Positions 10,757 through 22,900 of a DNA stretch of 64,000 nucleotides are shown here, in pieces. Source of the DNA: Adiantum capillus-veneris (lineage: Eukaryota > Streptophyta > Polypodiopsida > Polypodiales > Pteridaceae); NCBI GenBank assembly GCA_014529385.2, contig CM043968.1, forward strand, positions 131,002,018-131,066,017. Reading direction: 5' to 3'. The notes under the pieces were generated by a model. It ran no database searches. It was not told where the DNA came from and saw only the letters and a program-made list of their open reading frames with translations. The first letter of the stretch is position 1. Each line of letters opens with the position of its first letter. The position numbers were made by a program, and so were the translations under genes.

Positions 10757-12024
10757 CTATTTAATACAATATTGACTTTTGAGTTGTTTGATATAATTCT
10801 TGGCTTCATGTGCTTTGATCACAGGCTCTTTGTACCCCAATTTCTGAGCAAGCATAATTAACTCAACTCCTTTCAAGGTTGATATAGATTTGATATTCTT
10901 CAATATCCTCATTTTTTCTTGATCAAGTGTCAGCCTTTTCTTATCTTGACTTCTAGTGGACATTCCAGTACTGCTAGATGAGGCACCATTCTCATCATCA
11001 AGAACGCGAGGGGCTTCTGGTAGCCTGCTTGTAGAGTAGGTTTTTTGTAGACAAACCAAATTGCGCTCCTCCCACTCTGAAACAACCTTTTGTACATGAT
11101 TGTAAAGCTCGTGACCTTGCACTATGGGAGCTTGTCCATACAAAGAAGATCTTGTAATTGTACGAATGTCGTTGACATGATGAAGAGCTTTGGTATATGG
11201 TAGCAGCTCTCCAAGCAGAATATTATCCTCCTCATCAATGTTAAATGATGGTGGAAATATACAATTTAATGCAGGATTAATGCATCCTTTCAATGGTGCA
11301 TCATCTATAAGAAACAATCTTTTTAAATCAATCCCAAACTTTGCTGATGCAATAGCTAAAGGTTTGAAAAATGCCTCTACTCCAGGATTGTCGAGGCGAG
11401 TGATTCTTGACTCTACACATTGTTGACATTGGATTTTCCCCCAAATCATAAAGAATGGAAATTGTTCTCCAGCTTCCTTCTCTAAAATCTTGATGATTTG
11501 CATAACCTGTGTATCATTAGCTGTTGACCATATGCCAACATTGGAGATGCTTAGGAGACTCTTTAAAAACTCAATGCATCCTAGTCGCAAAACAATAAAC
11601 TCATGTTTAAACTTCAAGCTCTTCATTTTTTTGGACTTTTGCCAACAACGCCTCAAAAGCAATCCACACAAGCTCAGTATTATAGTCAGCGTTGGTCCAT
11701 CATTGGATGAAAGATTTGGATCACCATGCACTCTAATGCTCAAATCTTGAGCTACGAAAATGTTATTGACAGAGTCTTCTTCTATCCTTCTATATGCTTT
11801 GGAGCTTGCATCATCGTCTAGTTCCATTGTATCGCTAGAATTTCTGTCCAACAACTGCGATGGTTGACCTTCAAAAACTTGTATCTCTTTGTCATCTTCT
11901 TTACAAGCTTGTTGGTTCAAATGAGGATTGATAGATTCTTCTTCAATAGGATCAATAGCTGGAGCATCCTTTGTATCAATGACCTCACAAGAGACATTGT
12001 TAATTGTAAAGTCTTGTTGAAGAG
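10757..12024 (-). CDS. last exon: FCP1/HAD-phosphatase-like domain and C-terminus
   Basis: A single open exon of about 422 residues after acceptor AAACTTGCAG|CTC, ending with TAA at 10757-10759. It opens with an acidic linker. About residues 115-290 resemble an FCP1/NIF-type HAD domain: KFKHEFIVLRLGCIEFLKSL, NVGIWSTANDTQV, then RLFLIDDAPLKG..NPALNCIFPPSF, which corresponds to the conserved late Asp-Asp loop. The nucleophile motif DxDxT/V at the domain start reads ILSLCGLLL, with both Asp missing, so phosphatase activity is unlikely. The rest is charged and ends in a Lys-rich helix. There are no stops in the frame, unlike the upstream exons. Confidence 0.6.
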
Positions 12025-13539
12025 CTGCAAGTTTAAACAACACCCACTTTTAGCTTTGAAAATACCTACAATCTTGATGGCTTAAAAAAACATTAAGTAT
12101 CCAAACTACATATTAAATATCTCATAATTATATTGCAATGTTGTATATACTACATGATATGTTTATTTAATGGCTCTATACTAGCACCCTATTGCCCTAG
12201 GACCGTAGGGTGCCTTCTATATGAAAAGTTTATAGCTATATGGACATAAGGTGTTGAGTTATACATAATGACTATAGGCACATCTTTTTGCAAATCTACA
12301 ATGACATCCTCTATCCCTATGGCCATGCAGTCCTCTCTATATTTGTGTGGAGCCATATGTTAGTGAGGAACCTTATGGAAATTTGTCCATAAGGTGCTCT
12401 ATTTTGAGTCATTCGAACCATTGGGACATTATATTGCACATCTATATTGGCACCCTATGGCCCTAAAGCCACAAGGTGCTTTCTTTGCTAACTAAGAAAC
12501 CTATGATCACTAATGTGGCCAATGAGAGCATTACCTATATAGTACGCATAGTGAAATTTATGGGACTAGGTGTACATAAGGTACTTATGTAGAGCTTCAA
12601 TGACCATAAGGTGCTCTCTTTTGAAGCTAAGGACAATAGATTCATCTTATTTTTACCTATGTACTAGCACATTAGGGATATGGGATCATGTTTGCATTAC
12701 AAGGTAGCCTATGGCCCTAAGGCTATAGAGTGCTATTTATGATAACAAGGAACCCTATGGTCCTAAGGTCATAGGGTGGTCATGTTGCTTCACTACTACA
12801 TATACAAGAGCGGAGGGATTTTTACCTTGGTTTTTATGGTGTATGAACCTTTTGATCATAAGACCGTAATTTGTTATATGCTCTTTTACAAGCTACTACT
12901 TACAAAGTGTGGCCTACAATTAGAACCTTTTTGACCATGAGGTCCCTAGTCATAGATATTTTTAAATATTTTAGAGGATGCATACAATTGCCACCCTATG
13001 GCCTTAGGGCCATAAGGTTGCATGTCTACAAAGAATGATATGATGTTACAACCATGAAATTTGTCTTCAACAATGAAAAACCTCTGACCCTAAGATCATA
13101 GGATGCTTTGACAAGACCCCTAGCCTTAAGTGGTACAATGTCATATGTGTGACAATAAACCTCATAGCATCACATAGCTTAAAAGCATTACATAATATAT
13201 CAATAACCACATAGCTTTAAAGTTTTACATCATACATCATTTGATCACAAAGCTAAAGGACGACCTTTGTAACCTCATGTCTATGTATAAATTTTCCACT
13301 TAAATCAAATTCATTTATTTTGAAAATACTCAAGCTCACAAGTATACACTCTTATGGTCACATAGATAATGGGTGCTCTTTGCCACCATATGTTCATGAC
13401 ATGATATTTACACACTTAAATTTAATTCATCTAATTTGAAAACATTAAAACTCACAAGCATGCAAAATAGTTTTTAAAACAAAACAATATTGTTGGTCAA
13501 TATTTACAAAATCAAAGAGAAACAACAATCTCGATATCA

Positions 13540-13718
13540 TGGGAGAATTGTCGTTGGTTTACCTTCGGAAGCTTGGATCTCTTTGTCATCATCTTTATGG
13601 ACATTTTGGTTTAAATGGGGATTGAGAGGCTCTTTTTCAACAGTTTCAATAGCTTGAACATCTTCTGTACCGATGACCTCACATGAAACATCCTCAATTG
13701 CAATATCTTGTTGATGAT
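13540..13718 (-). pseudogene. duplicated copy of the first part of the HAD exon
   Basis: Encodes HQQDIAIEDVSCEVIG and onwards, clearly homologous to the start of exon 12024-10757. It is preceded by the same type of acceptor (TTTAAACTTTCAG, phase 1), and the upstream intron is homologous too (13747 onwards resembles 12054 onwards). Homology fades near a stop at 13537-13539. Splicing from 16972 into either copy keeps the frame, so it could be an alternative exon; more likely it is a truncated tandem duplicate. Confidence 0.65.
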
Positions 13719-14465
13719 CTGAAAGTTTAAACAACACCTACTTTTAGCTTTGAAAATACTTACAAATGTGATGAATTTCTATAATCAAGCACTTAGAAAA
13801 AAGATTGAGTATCCAAATGACATATGCATGAGAATTAAATTACAATGCTTTATATACTATATGCAAAGTTCACTTAATTGCTCTATACTACCACCCTATG
13901 GCCCTAGGGCCATAGGGTGCTCTATATGTTGGTCAAGAATCTTATGGCCCTAGAATCATATGGTGCCCTCTATATTGACAGTTTATAGTTTCATGAATAT
14001 AAAGTGCTCCATTTCACACATTGGGACTATAGACTTATATTTTTTGCACCTCTATGGAGGTATCTTTAGTCCTTGTGCTATACCAACCTCTCTTTGTTAG
14101 TGAAGAATTCTATGGATCTACATGGGTATTTTGTACTACATACATGTACCTCACGTCCATCAGGTGTTCTATTTTGGGTCATTGGGACCATATGATCATT
14201 ACATTACACATTTGTATTGGCACCGATGACCCTAGGGCCACAAGGTGATTTCTATGCTCAATACAATTCCTATGGCCACCAAATTGACATAAAAGTGCAT
14301 TATGTACTACCTACATGGTCACCTAACGGCTCTTAAGCCATTAGGTGTAAATAAGGTAGCCTATGTACTATGTATAGCTTCTTTGTACAAACATCATAGG
14401 TCCATGGATGATCTTCATGTTGAAAATGAGCCTTATGGTTCTAAGGCCATATGGTGCTATTTATG

Positions 14466-14855
14466 TCTACAAAGAACCCTATGACCCCAAGACCATAGGG
14501 TGGTCATGTTGCTTTATGTACTGCAAACAAGACCTTAGGGATTTCCACTTGGTTTTTGTGGTGTATGACCCCTGTGATCATGAGGCCATAATTTGTCTAC
14601 AAGGAACCCTATTGCCCCAAGGCCATAGGGTGGTCATGTTGCTTTATGTATTGCAAACAAGAGCTTAGGGATTTACACTTGGTTTTTGTGGTGTATGACC
14701 CCTGTGATCATGAGGACATAATGTCTCTACAAGGAATCCTATGGCTCCACGGCCATAGGGTGGTCATGTTGCTTTATGTACTGCAAACAAGAGTTAGGGA
14801 TTTCCACTTGGTTTTTGTGGTGTATGACCCTGTGATCATGATGCCATAATTTTCT
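14466..14855. repeat. three 130-bp tandem repeats
   Basis: The TCTACAA(A/G)GAA start recurs at 14466, 14596 and 14726, exactly 130 bp apart. Each copy includes one inverted CCTATGG..CCATAGG motif and a GTTTTTGTGGTGTATGACC segment. Confidence 0.9.
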
Positions 14856-16014
14856 ATATGTTCTTCTACAAGCTACTTACAAAGTGTGGTCCACAATTAT
14901 CACCTTATAATCAAAATCTCACTAGCAATACACTTTGGATCCCTTTTTTAACGATTCAAAAAAACTCTAAGCAATATGGTGATCAAATTTATGACCATAC
15001 GGTGCTCAAATTTATACCAAAAACTATTGAATCACCTCTAAAAAGCCACCCTTAGGTCCTAGGGCCATACAGTCCTCTCTTTGTTGGTGAAGATCTCTAT
15101 GGCCCTACAAAAGTACTATGTACTACATCCATGTACCTCATGTCCAAAAGGTGTTCTATTTTGAGACATTGAACCATAGGATCATTATATTGCATATTTG
15201 TATTAACAGCCTAAGGTCACCAAAGTGGCCTACAAGAGCATTATGTACTACCTACAAAGTACACTTAATGGATCTTAGGACATTAGGTGTACATAAGGTT
15301 GCTTAGGTGTTATGTAGAAATTCTATGGCCATAAGGTGCTATATTTTGAAGCTAAAGACCATAGACTCCTCTCCTTTTTGCCTATGTGCTAGCACCATAG
15401 GTCCATATTTGATCTTAATATTAACAAGGATCCCTATGGCCCTATGGCCATAGGGTGCTGTTTATGATTACAAGAAACCCTATGGACCTTAAGGCCATAG
15501 GGTGGTCATATTGCTTTATGTACTACAAACAAGAGCCAGGGATTTTCACCTTACTTTTTGTGGTGTATGGTCCCTATGATCCTAAGGCCATAATTTGTTT
15601 TCTGTTTTTCTACAAGCTACTTACAAAGTGTGGTCTACATTTATTACCCTTAAGGTCACTAGCAAGACACTTTGGATCCCTTTTTTGACAACTTTGGAAA
15701 AAGTCTAAGCCTCTTAGTTAAGCTATAACATAAAATATTTGACACTCCTACTTAGGATATTTTATTGTTTCATAGAGTCATAACCCTATGGTCTTGAGGC
15801 CATAGGGTATCATGGGAACCATATACTTTGCACCCAATGGTCACACTACCCTATGACCCTAAACTTTAGATTCATGGGTTTCTCTAAATTCTATAAATGC
15901 TACATACAATTTCCATAAACCTAAATTGATACAATTTTATCAAGGTCTTATAAACCTAAATTGATACAATTTTATCAAGGGCTTATAAACCTAAATTGTA
16001 AGTGCTCTATTTTG

Positions 16015-16660
16015 CATCTAAGAACAATATGCTCATCAATTTTGCACTTATACGTCAATAAGGAACCCTATGTCCCTAAGGCCATAAGGTGGTCTAGTTG
16101 TGCTACGTACTAGATACAAGATCTGTGCGTGCTACATACAAAGATGACATAATGGCTCTCTACTTGTATTTTTTGGCCCCATGGTCATAATCTCATCCTT
16201 TTGCATCCTTACATTAAAAAGGAGCCCTATGGCCCTAAGGCCGTAGGGTTCTAGTATGGATCCATTAGTACATAATGACAAAACAATACAAACCCTTGTT
16301 CCATGATCTTTTCAAGTGTCAATCTATTTGAAAACATAAGATTTATCACAAAGTACATAATGATAGAACATTACAAAATATTGCTCCATCATCTGTTTAA
16401 GTGTAAATATATTTGATCCAGCCTATGGCTTACGGTCATAGGGTGTTGATACCATAAAGTGAAATTTTTCTTGTGTTTATAAATCAACTTTTGGCCTTAT
16501 GACAATGTACATTGTCCTTAACATCGAAAATAAACTCAAGTTACAAAATAAAAAGAAATCTTTAAATATGAAAACTAAACATTTGGCACATCAAACTCAC
16601 ATGCTACTCAAAACTTTGATAGAAATATTTAGAAAACTTTCACATCTTCATATTTTGTGG
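16015..16660. repeat. uninterrupted paralog of the element A target region
   Basis: Aligns with 600-780 joined to 10154-10640. The unoccupied target TGGTC is at 16182-16186, continuous with ATAATCTCAT, so it shows the pre-insertion arrangement. Confidence 0.8.
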
Positions 16661-16971
16661 TTATATTTGATTCATCTATTTTGAAGATACTTTAATTACC
16701 AAGCATACATATCTTATGGGCACATGGTTAAAAGGTGCTCTTTGCTCTTTGGCACCATTTGTTCATGAAATATTTGCACACTTCAATTCAAATCATCTCA
16801 TTAGAAAATACTCTAAATCATAAGCATACACAATTGTTTTGTGAAATAAAATCAGACCAATGTTTAAGATTTCAAAATCAACGTTCAAGATTACAAAGTC
16901 AAAGAAAAACACCAAACCAAATACCAATGTTCTAAAGATCATGAAAGAATTGAAATTTTGGCTAGCTTAAC

Positions 16972-18340
16972 CTGTTTCCTGTAGAAGCTCTAGAATGGCA
17001 TCAGCCTCAACATCTAATGGCTCATCGATTTCTTCATTCTGTGAGTCCTTGCCATTATCATTTTGTGGAGTAGAGACCAAACCTGCCCACCTTTTAACAT
17101 CATCATCTTCATCTATTGTAGAATGGAAAAGAGCTTCTAGCTCAGTCATTTGCTCATTGGTACAAGCAACTGAGATCACCTTTCGTTATAGTAGAAGTGC
17201 CTCTTTGGTCCCGTAACCAAGTGAAAATATGTCCACTACCTTATCATCCTCTTTGAGACAAATACACTTGATGGCGCCCCGAACAAAAAAAGCTTTGGCG
17301 GTAGTCATAGCATCAAACTCTTCATTGTCGTCAATGCCTAGAGTAGACATTGGTTGAAAGAGAGACTCCTTGAGACTAGAGTGATTGGCAAATTGCTCTT
17401 CTTGACTGAAGAAATCCCAAACTCCAAAAATTACTTCACGAAGAGTAGTGGGTTGGACGGTCCCTGATGCTATTAAAGAGCCAAGAGGCAAAGCATACAA
17501 CTCATACCATTTTTCTTTTTCAGAGATTGCCTTCTCAAGAGAAGCAGCATGTTGGTACTTGACTAGACCAACAATAACAAATTCTGATGGTTGATGTGCT
17601 ATCCTACAAACTCCATCAATAACCTTTCCAAATTGAGCAGCACTCCAACCACTAGATATAGTGCCCTTGTGTGTTGTGTCTATGATACATACACCAACAC
17701 GCACTGTAGAATTATTCTCACCTTGGAGAAACTCAATGCCTTCTAGATTCTTCCCCACGCACTTTATGGTCCATGGAAAGCTGAATTGTAATCTAGATGA
17801 ACCATTCTTTTGTGCAATGATCCATTGCACATATCCCTTGGTAACTTCTGGAATTGCTGGGGCCTCCTTTATTTTTTGAAGCCTAAGATGTAGCCATTGG
17901 GTGCAACTGATAAAGAGAGATTTGTAGATCTCATCTGTAATGTTATAATGAGATCTACATTCCTCCCATGAAGTAATGGCTTCTACTGGATCAAGCTCTT
18001 TGAATAACTTGAACATCTCAGCCAAAAACACCTTCATTTGTTTTATGTTTGTTGCACGTGCAGAGAGGTCGATCATGTCTGGTTGATGTGGTTGCTTCAC
18101 CAAGAAAATCTTTTCTTCTTTGAGCTCCTGTTGTAATAGCTTAACATTGTTATCTTCTAAGCCTCGTAAGCATCTAAAAGTAGTTATACTTGGTTGGCGT
18201 CCACGTGCAAATGAGGCTTGATGGTTCTCTAGGATGTTTATCCACTCCTCATAGATGTCTTCTGGATACATGACCATGTGGGCTTCTCTATTCGCAAATG
18301 AGCTATGGTTAAATGTGATGTTTGCCACAATCACAAAGGC
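16972..18340 (-). CDS. DNA-methyltransferase-like block (permuted, degenerate) and acidic linker
   Basis: About 455 residues with one in-frame TAA (17186-17188). The first 200 residues are helical and unassigned. Around residue 215, VRVGVCIIDTTHKG..GW sits where beta-class N6-adenine/N4-cytosine methyltransferases carry motif IV (DPPY/DPPW). Around residue 370, VVDIFSLGYGTKEALLLxRKVISVACTNEQM lines up with the motif I region (DPFAGSGTT..A....GR..IGVE), x being the stop. Order IV then I is the permuted class. DPPY reads DTTH and FAGSG reads FSLGYG, so catalysis looks lost. The last 65 residues form an acidic linker (STIDEDDDVKRW). The exon ends at ACAG|GTTAAG (phase 1). Confidence 0.5.
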
Positions 18341-18417
18341 CTACAAGACACAAAAAGTAATAAGGTTTTATCTACAACTGCAGATTAAGAAAATTAGAAA
18401 CAAGAAATAGAACTTAC
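18341..18417 (-). other. 77-nt intron in the fusion gene
   Basis: Donor GAT|GTAAGTTC and acceptor TTTTTGTGTCTTGTAG|GCC, phase 0. It joins the ParB-like and methyltransferase-like blocks in frame. Without splicing the upstream frame stops within about eight codons. Confidence 0.8.
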
Positions 18418-18969
18418 ATCCCAATCTTTTCGACTCTCATGACCATGGGGAACACCTGCCTTTGGTTTTTTTGGATAAGAATATGTTAGCCACTGTCCAC
18501 GCCCATGCTTTAAGACCTCCACATAAGGTTGGGTTTTCATTGTTGTCTGTGTCTCTATGTTCTCCATTTTGGAGATTCGCACTGCAATATCTTTAGGGGA
18601 ATCTACAACAATCCTTGCAGTTCTGTATTTGTAGAACTCTCTTCTTGAAGCATACTTTGTGCTCTTGTTGCGCAAAAATGCTCTAGCTGCTATTATGGAG
18701 TGTTGACCAAAAAGAATCCAGTAGTGGTATGTTGCTAGCTTGTCTGCATGTACTTCATTAGCCTTTAGAGGCTCCTTTTTTATGGGATCATATGGCATAA
18801 GGTCAGCTGCATTGGAGAATTGTCTAGCATGCTTTGCAAATTGTCTCAAAAGGAACTTTACATACATACCTGACAATGGCCTACATTTGAAGTGATCAGG
18901 TGAAAGATTGCATTGGTCAACAGAGATGAGTTGTGTAAACTGCACCCCAAACATGAAGTAGTGCTCTAT
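18418..18969 (-). CDS. ParB-like nuclease-fold block
   Basis: In frame with the upstream block after the TGA. The stretch WILFGQHSIIAAR, followed by FYKYRTARIVV and a helix with ISKMENIETQ, matches the ParB/DndB style core: a G-[QE]-H-[RS] motif, then a strand and a helix with a conserved Asn. In the family this fold binds DNA or acts as a nuclease or CTPase. Here the key Arg of GQHR/GEHR is Ser (GQHS), so activity is doubtful. The exon ends at GAT|GTAAGT (18418/18417). Fold assignment by eye, moderate certainty. Confidence 0.5.
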
Positions 18970-18972
18970 TCA

Positions 18973-19707
18973 AATGTACCCATCTAGCCCACTCTTGAAA
19001 GTCTTCTTAACATCCTTATCAAGATCTTTTTCTTCCGGCTGAACAATTGAGGCTAGCACCTTCACTGAGGCAGAATCTGCAATTACTGCTATTGAAGGAG
19101 TTATTAAAGGAGGTTCAGTTAAGCTAGCTTCATCCCTACGTGGAGCCTCTAGAGGTACAAGTGAAAGACTTTCTTGCTCCACATTTTCGGTGCTATTTCT
19201 GACTGAGGGCGTCTCACTCTTCTTTAAAGTCTTCTTCTGATTAACTTGACTTGTACCTTCATTTTTTCGCTTCTTACTATTCTGTGCCTTCAAGCTGGCT
19301 AAATACTGAATAACTTTCTTGAAGCCTTCAGTAAACACGTCCATGAGATTCTCGCTGGGAGTATCTTCTCTGATTTCTATCCACCCTGCCTTTATCATTG
19401 TCTCTACATCACTGCTATCTTTCAGCAACTCCCAAGCAAAGGCCATGGGCTCTAGCAAGTAACAATCACCATTTTGTACTTTCACACCAAGACATGGGGA
19501 CATGTCAAGATCTGAGCAATCTTTATTTATCTCCTTGACAATTTCACAATCTTTGAAGGGAGATTGTTCTTTATCTCTAAAGAACAAGTGGACTCTCTCA
19601 TCAGATTTACCACTTGGTAAGTGAAAATCTAGATACCATGGGCTTGGAGTGGAGCATGTTGCATCAACTGACTTTGGCATTCTTTTCTTTAAAGAGGATT
19701 GAGCCAT
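18973..19707 (-). CDS. N-terminal block of the fusion gene (unknown domain)
   Basis: Starts at ATG 19707-19705, four bases after a good splice acceptor (TATGTTTTCAG at 19712), so the first coding exon probably follows a 5' leader intron. About 245 residues: a globular first half (HLFFRDKEQSPF, LLEPMAFAWELLKDSSD), then a Lys/Ser-rich linker (about residues 135-175) and an acidic tail. Ends at TGA 18970-18972, but the same frame continues through it into the ParB-like block. I do not recognise the domain. Confidence 0.55.
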
Positions 19708-19711
19708 ATCT

Positions 19712-19929
19712 CTGAAAACATAACAATATAACATTATTTGTATTTATGTTCGATTTGAATATGATTGAGCCAAGTTTATGTAAACTTAACAGCATAACAT
19801 TACTTTGTTATAAATGGCTCTAGTGCTACATGGCTGGCCTAGGTGCCCAAGTAGAGTCTCTATATTGAATGCTACTGGTCAAATAGAAAACTACCTCACA
19901 TTATCTAGCCATGCTTGATCTCTAAACAT
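19712..19929. other. intronic or 5' flanking DNA of the fusion gene
   Basis: Holds the acceptor TATGTTTTCAG (minus strand, ending at 19712). Otherwise AT-rich with the first inverted motifs of the satellite. Confidence 0.5.
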
Positions 19930-22900
19930 TGTACATTGCCACCCTATGGCCCTTAGGCCACAAGGTCTCCAGATGGGACATATGACACCTTGTGATCCTA
20001 TGGCCCTAGGGCCATAGGATCTCCAAAAGGAGCTTATGGAACCTTATGGACCTTGAGATTGTACATTGGCACCCTATGGCCCTTGGGCCCCAGGGTCTTC
20101 AAAAGGAACATAGGGCACCCTGTGACCCTAAGTCTATAGGGTCTCACATCATACTTGAGGGCATCCTAGGGCCCAAGGGTGGCCATAACAAACATAGGGA
20201 ACCCCATGGTGCACATTAACAGGCAACATGGCAGCCCTTACGGCCCTAGGTCCATAGGATCTCCAAACGGAACATAGGGAACTCTATGGCCCTATAGATC
20301 TCTAGATGGGACATAGGGCACCCTGTGATCCTATGGCAGTAGGGCCATAGGATCTTCAGAAGGAACATAGGGAAACCTATGGCCCTTGATATTGTTTATT
20401 CCTAACCTATGGCCTTGGGCCACAAGGTCTCAAGATTGGACATATAGCATCCTTTGATCCTATGGCTCTAGGTTCCTTATGTTCCTTTTGGAGATCCTAT
20501 GGATCTAGTGCCATAGGATCTCGAAAAGGAACATAAGGAACAATATGTCCCTTGAGATTGTACCTTCCCACCCTATGGCCCTTGGGCCACAAGGTCTCCA
20601 GATGGGACATAAAGCACACTTTGATCCTATGGCCCTACACTCCTTATGTTACTTTTGGAGATCCTATGGCCCTAGTTCCATAGGATTCCCATAAGGAACA
20701 CAGGGAACCCTATGGTCTTTGAGATTGTACATTGCCACCCTATGGCCCTTAGCCCATAAGATCTCTAGATGGGACATAGGGCACCCTATGATCCTATGGC
20801 AGTAGAGACATTGGATTTCCAAAAGGAACATAGGGAAACATATGGCCCTTGAGATTGTACATTCCCACCCTACGGCCCTTGGGCCACAAGGTTTCTAGAT
20901 GGGAAATAGGGAATTCTTTGATCCTATGGCCATAGTTTCCTTATGTTCCTTTTGGAGATCCTATGGCCCTAGGGCCATAGGATCCCATAAGGAACATAGA
21001 GAACCCTATGACCTTTGAGATTATACAAGGCCACCCTATGGCCTTTGGGCCATAAGCTCTCTATATTGGACACAAGGCACCTTGTGATCCTATGGCCCTA
21101 GGGCCATAAGATCTCGAAAAGGAACATAGGGAACAATATAGCCCTTGAGATTGTACATTTCCCCCCTATGGACCTTAGCCCATAAGAACTCTAGATGGGA
21201 CATAGGGCACCCTGTGATCCTATGGCAGTAGAGCCATTGCATTTCCAAAATGAACATAGGGAAACATATGGCCCTTGAGATTGTACATTCCCACCCTATG
21301 GCCCTTGGGCCATAAGGTCTCTAGATGGGAAATAGGGAATTCTTTGATCCTATGGCCCTAGGTTCCTTATGTTCCTTTTGGAGATCCTATGGCCCTAGGG
21401 CCATAGGATCCCCACAAGGAACATAGAGAACCCTATGGCCTTTGAGATTGTACAATGTCACCCTATGGCCCTTGGGCACTAAGCTCTCTATATTGGACAC
21501 AAGGCACCCTGTGATACTATGAACCTAGTGCCATAAGATCTCAAAAAGGAACATAGGGAACAATATAGCCCTTGAGATTGTACATTTCCCCCCTATGGCC
21601 CTTGGGCCACAAGGTCTCTAGATGGGACATAAGGCACCCTTTGATCCTCTGGCCATAGGTTCCTTATGTTTGTTTTGGAGATCCTATGGCCCTAGGGCCA
21701 TTGGATCTCCAAAAGGAACATAGGGAACCATATGGCCCTTGAGATTGTACATTCCCACCCTATGGCCATTGGGCCACTAGGTCTCTAGATGGGAGATAGG
21801 GCATTCTTTGATCCTATGGCCCTAGGTTCCTTACGTTCCTTTTGGAGATCCTACGTCCCTAGTGCCATAGGATCCCCATAAGGAACATAGATAACCCTAT
21901 GGCCTTTGAGATTGTACAGTGCCACCCTATGGCACTTGGGACATAAGCTCTCTAGATGGGACACAAGGCAGCATGTGATCCTATGGCCCTAGGGCCAAAA
22001 GATCTCAAAAAGGAACATAGGGAACAATATTTCGCTCGAGATTGTACATTTTCCCCCTATCGCCCTTGGGCCACAAGGTCTCTAGATGGGACATAAGGCA
22101 CCCTTTGATCCTATAGCCATAGGTTCCTTATGTTTGTTTTGGAGATCCTATGGCCCTAGGGCGATTGGATCTCCAAAAGGAACATAAGGAACCATATGGC
22201 CCTTGAGAATGTACATTCCCACCCTATGGCCCTTCGGCCACAAGGTCTATAGATGGGACATAGGGCATTCTTTGATCCTATGGCCCTAGGTTCCTTATGT
22301 TTCTTTTGGAGATCCTATGGACCTAGTGCCATACGATCCCCATAAGGAACATATAGAACCCTATGGCCTTTGAGATTGTACAGTGCCACCCTATGGCCCT
22401 TGGGCGATAATCTCTCTAGATTGGATAGAAGGCACCCTGTGATCCTATGGCACTAGGGCCATAAGATCTCCAAAAGGAACATAGGGAACAATATGTCCCT
22501 TTATATTTTACCTTTCCCCCCTATGTGGGACATAAGGCACCCTTTGATCCTATGGCCATAGGTTCCTTATGTTCCTTTTGAAGATCCTATGGCCCTAGGG
22601 CCATAGGATCCCCATAAGGAAGATAGAGAACCATATGGCCCTTGAGATTGTACATTCCCACCCTATGGCCCTTGGGCCACAAGGTCTCTAGATGAGACAT
22701 AGGGCATTCTTTGATCCTATGGACCTAGGGCGATTGGATCTCCAAAAGAAACATAGGAAACCATATGGCCCTTGAGATTGTATATTCCCACCCTATGGAC
22801 CTTGGGCCACAAGGTCTCTAGATGGGACATAGGGCATTCTTTGATCCTATGGCCATAGGTTCCTTATGTTCCGTGTGGGGATCCTATGGCCCTAGGGTGA

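Larger units (their letters stand above)
12025..16971 (-). other. 5-kb repeat-filled intron of the fusion gene
   Basis: Runs from donor GTTAAG to acceptor AAACTTGCAG. It is built of diverged tandem segments rich in the CCCTATGGCC hairpin motif. It contains a duplicate exon (13540-13718), a triple 130-bp tandem (14466-14855), further diverged copies of that unit (about 12750-12900 and 15470-15620), and 16015-16660, a paralog of the DNA flanking element A. Confidence 0.65.
10757..19711 (-). pseudogene. spliced ParB-like / DNA-methyltransferase-like / HAD-like fusion gene
   Basis: Four reading-frame blocks on the minus strand fit one gene. Exon a is 19711-18418 with ATG at 19707-19705; exon b is 18340-16972; the last exon is 12024-10757. 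Supported introns are 18417-18341 (GTAAGT..TTGTAG, phase 0) and 16971-12025 (GTTAAG..TTGCAG, phase 1); both join frames exactly. Two in-frame stops (18970-18972 TGA, 17186-17188 TAA) interrupt it. Domain order: unknown N-terminus, ParB-like fold, methyltransferase-like fold, acidic linker, FCP1/HAD-like fold, charged C-terminus. ParB-methyltransferase fusions are known from phages and bacteria; with a HAD-like domain in a plant this is unfamiliar to me. Domain calls rest on motif reading only. It could be a transposon cargo gene or a host-gene relic. Confidence 0.6.
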
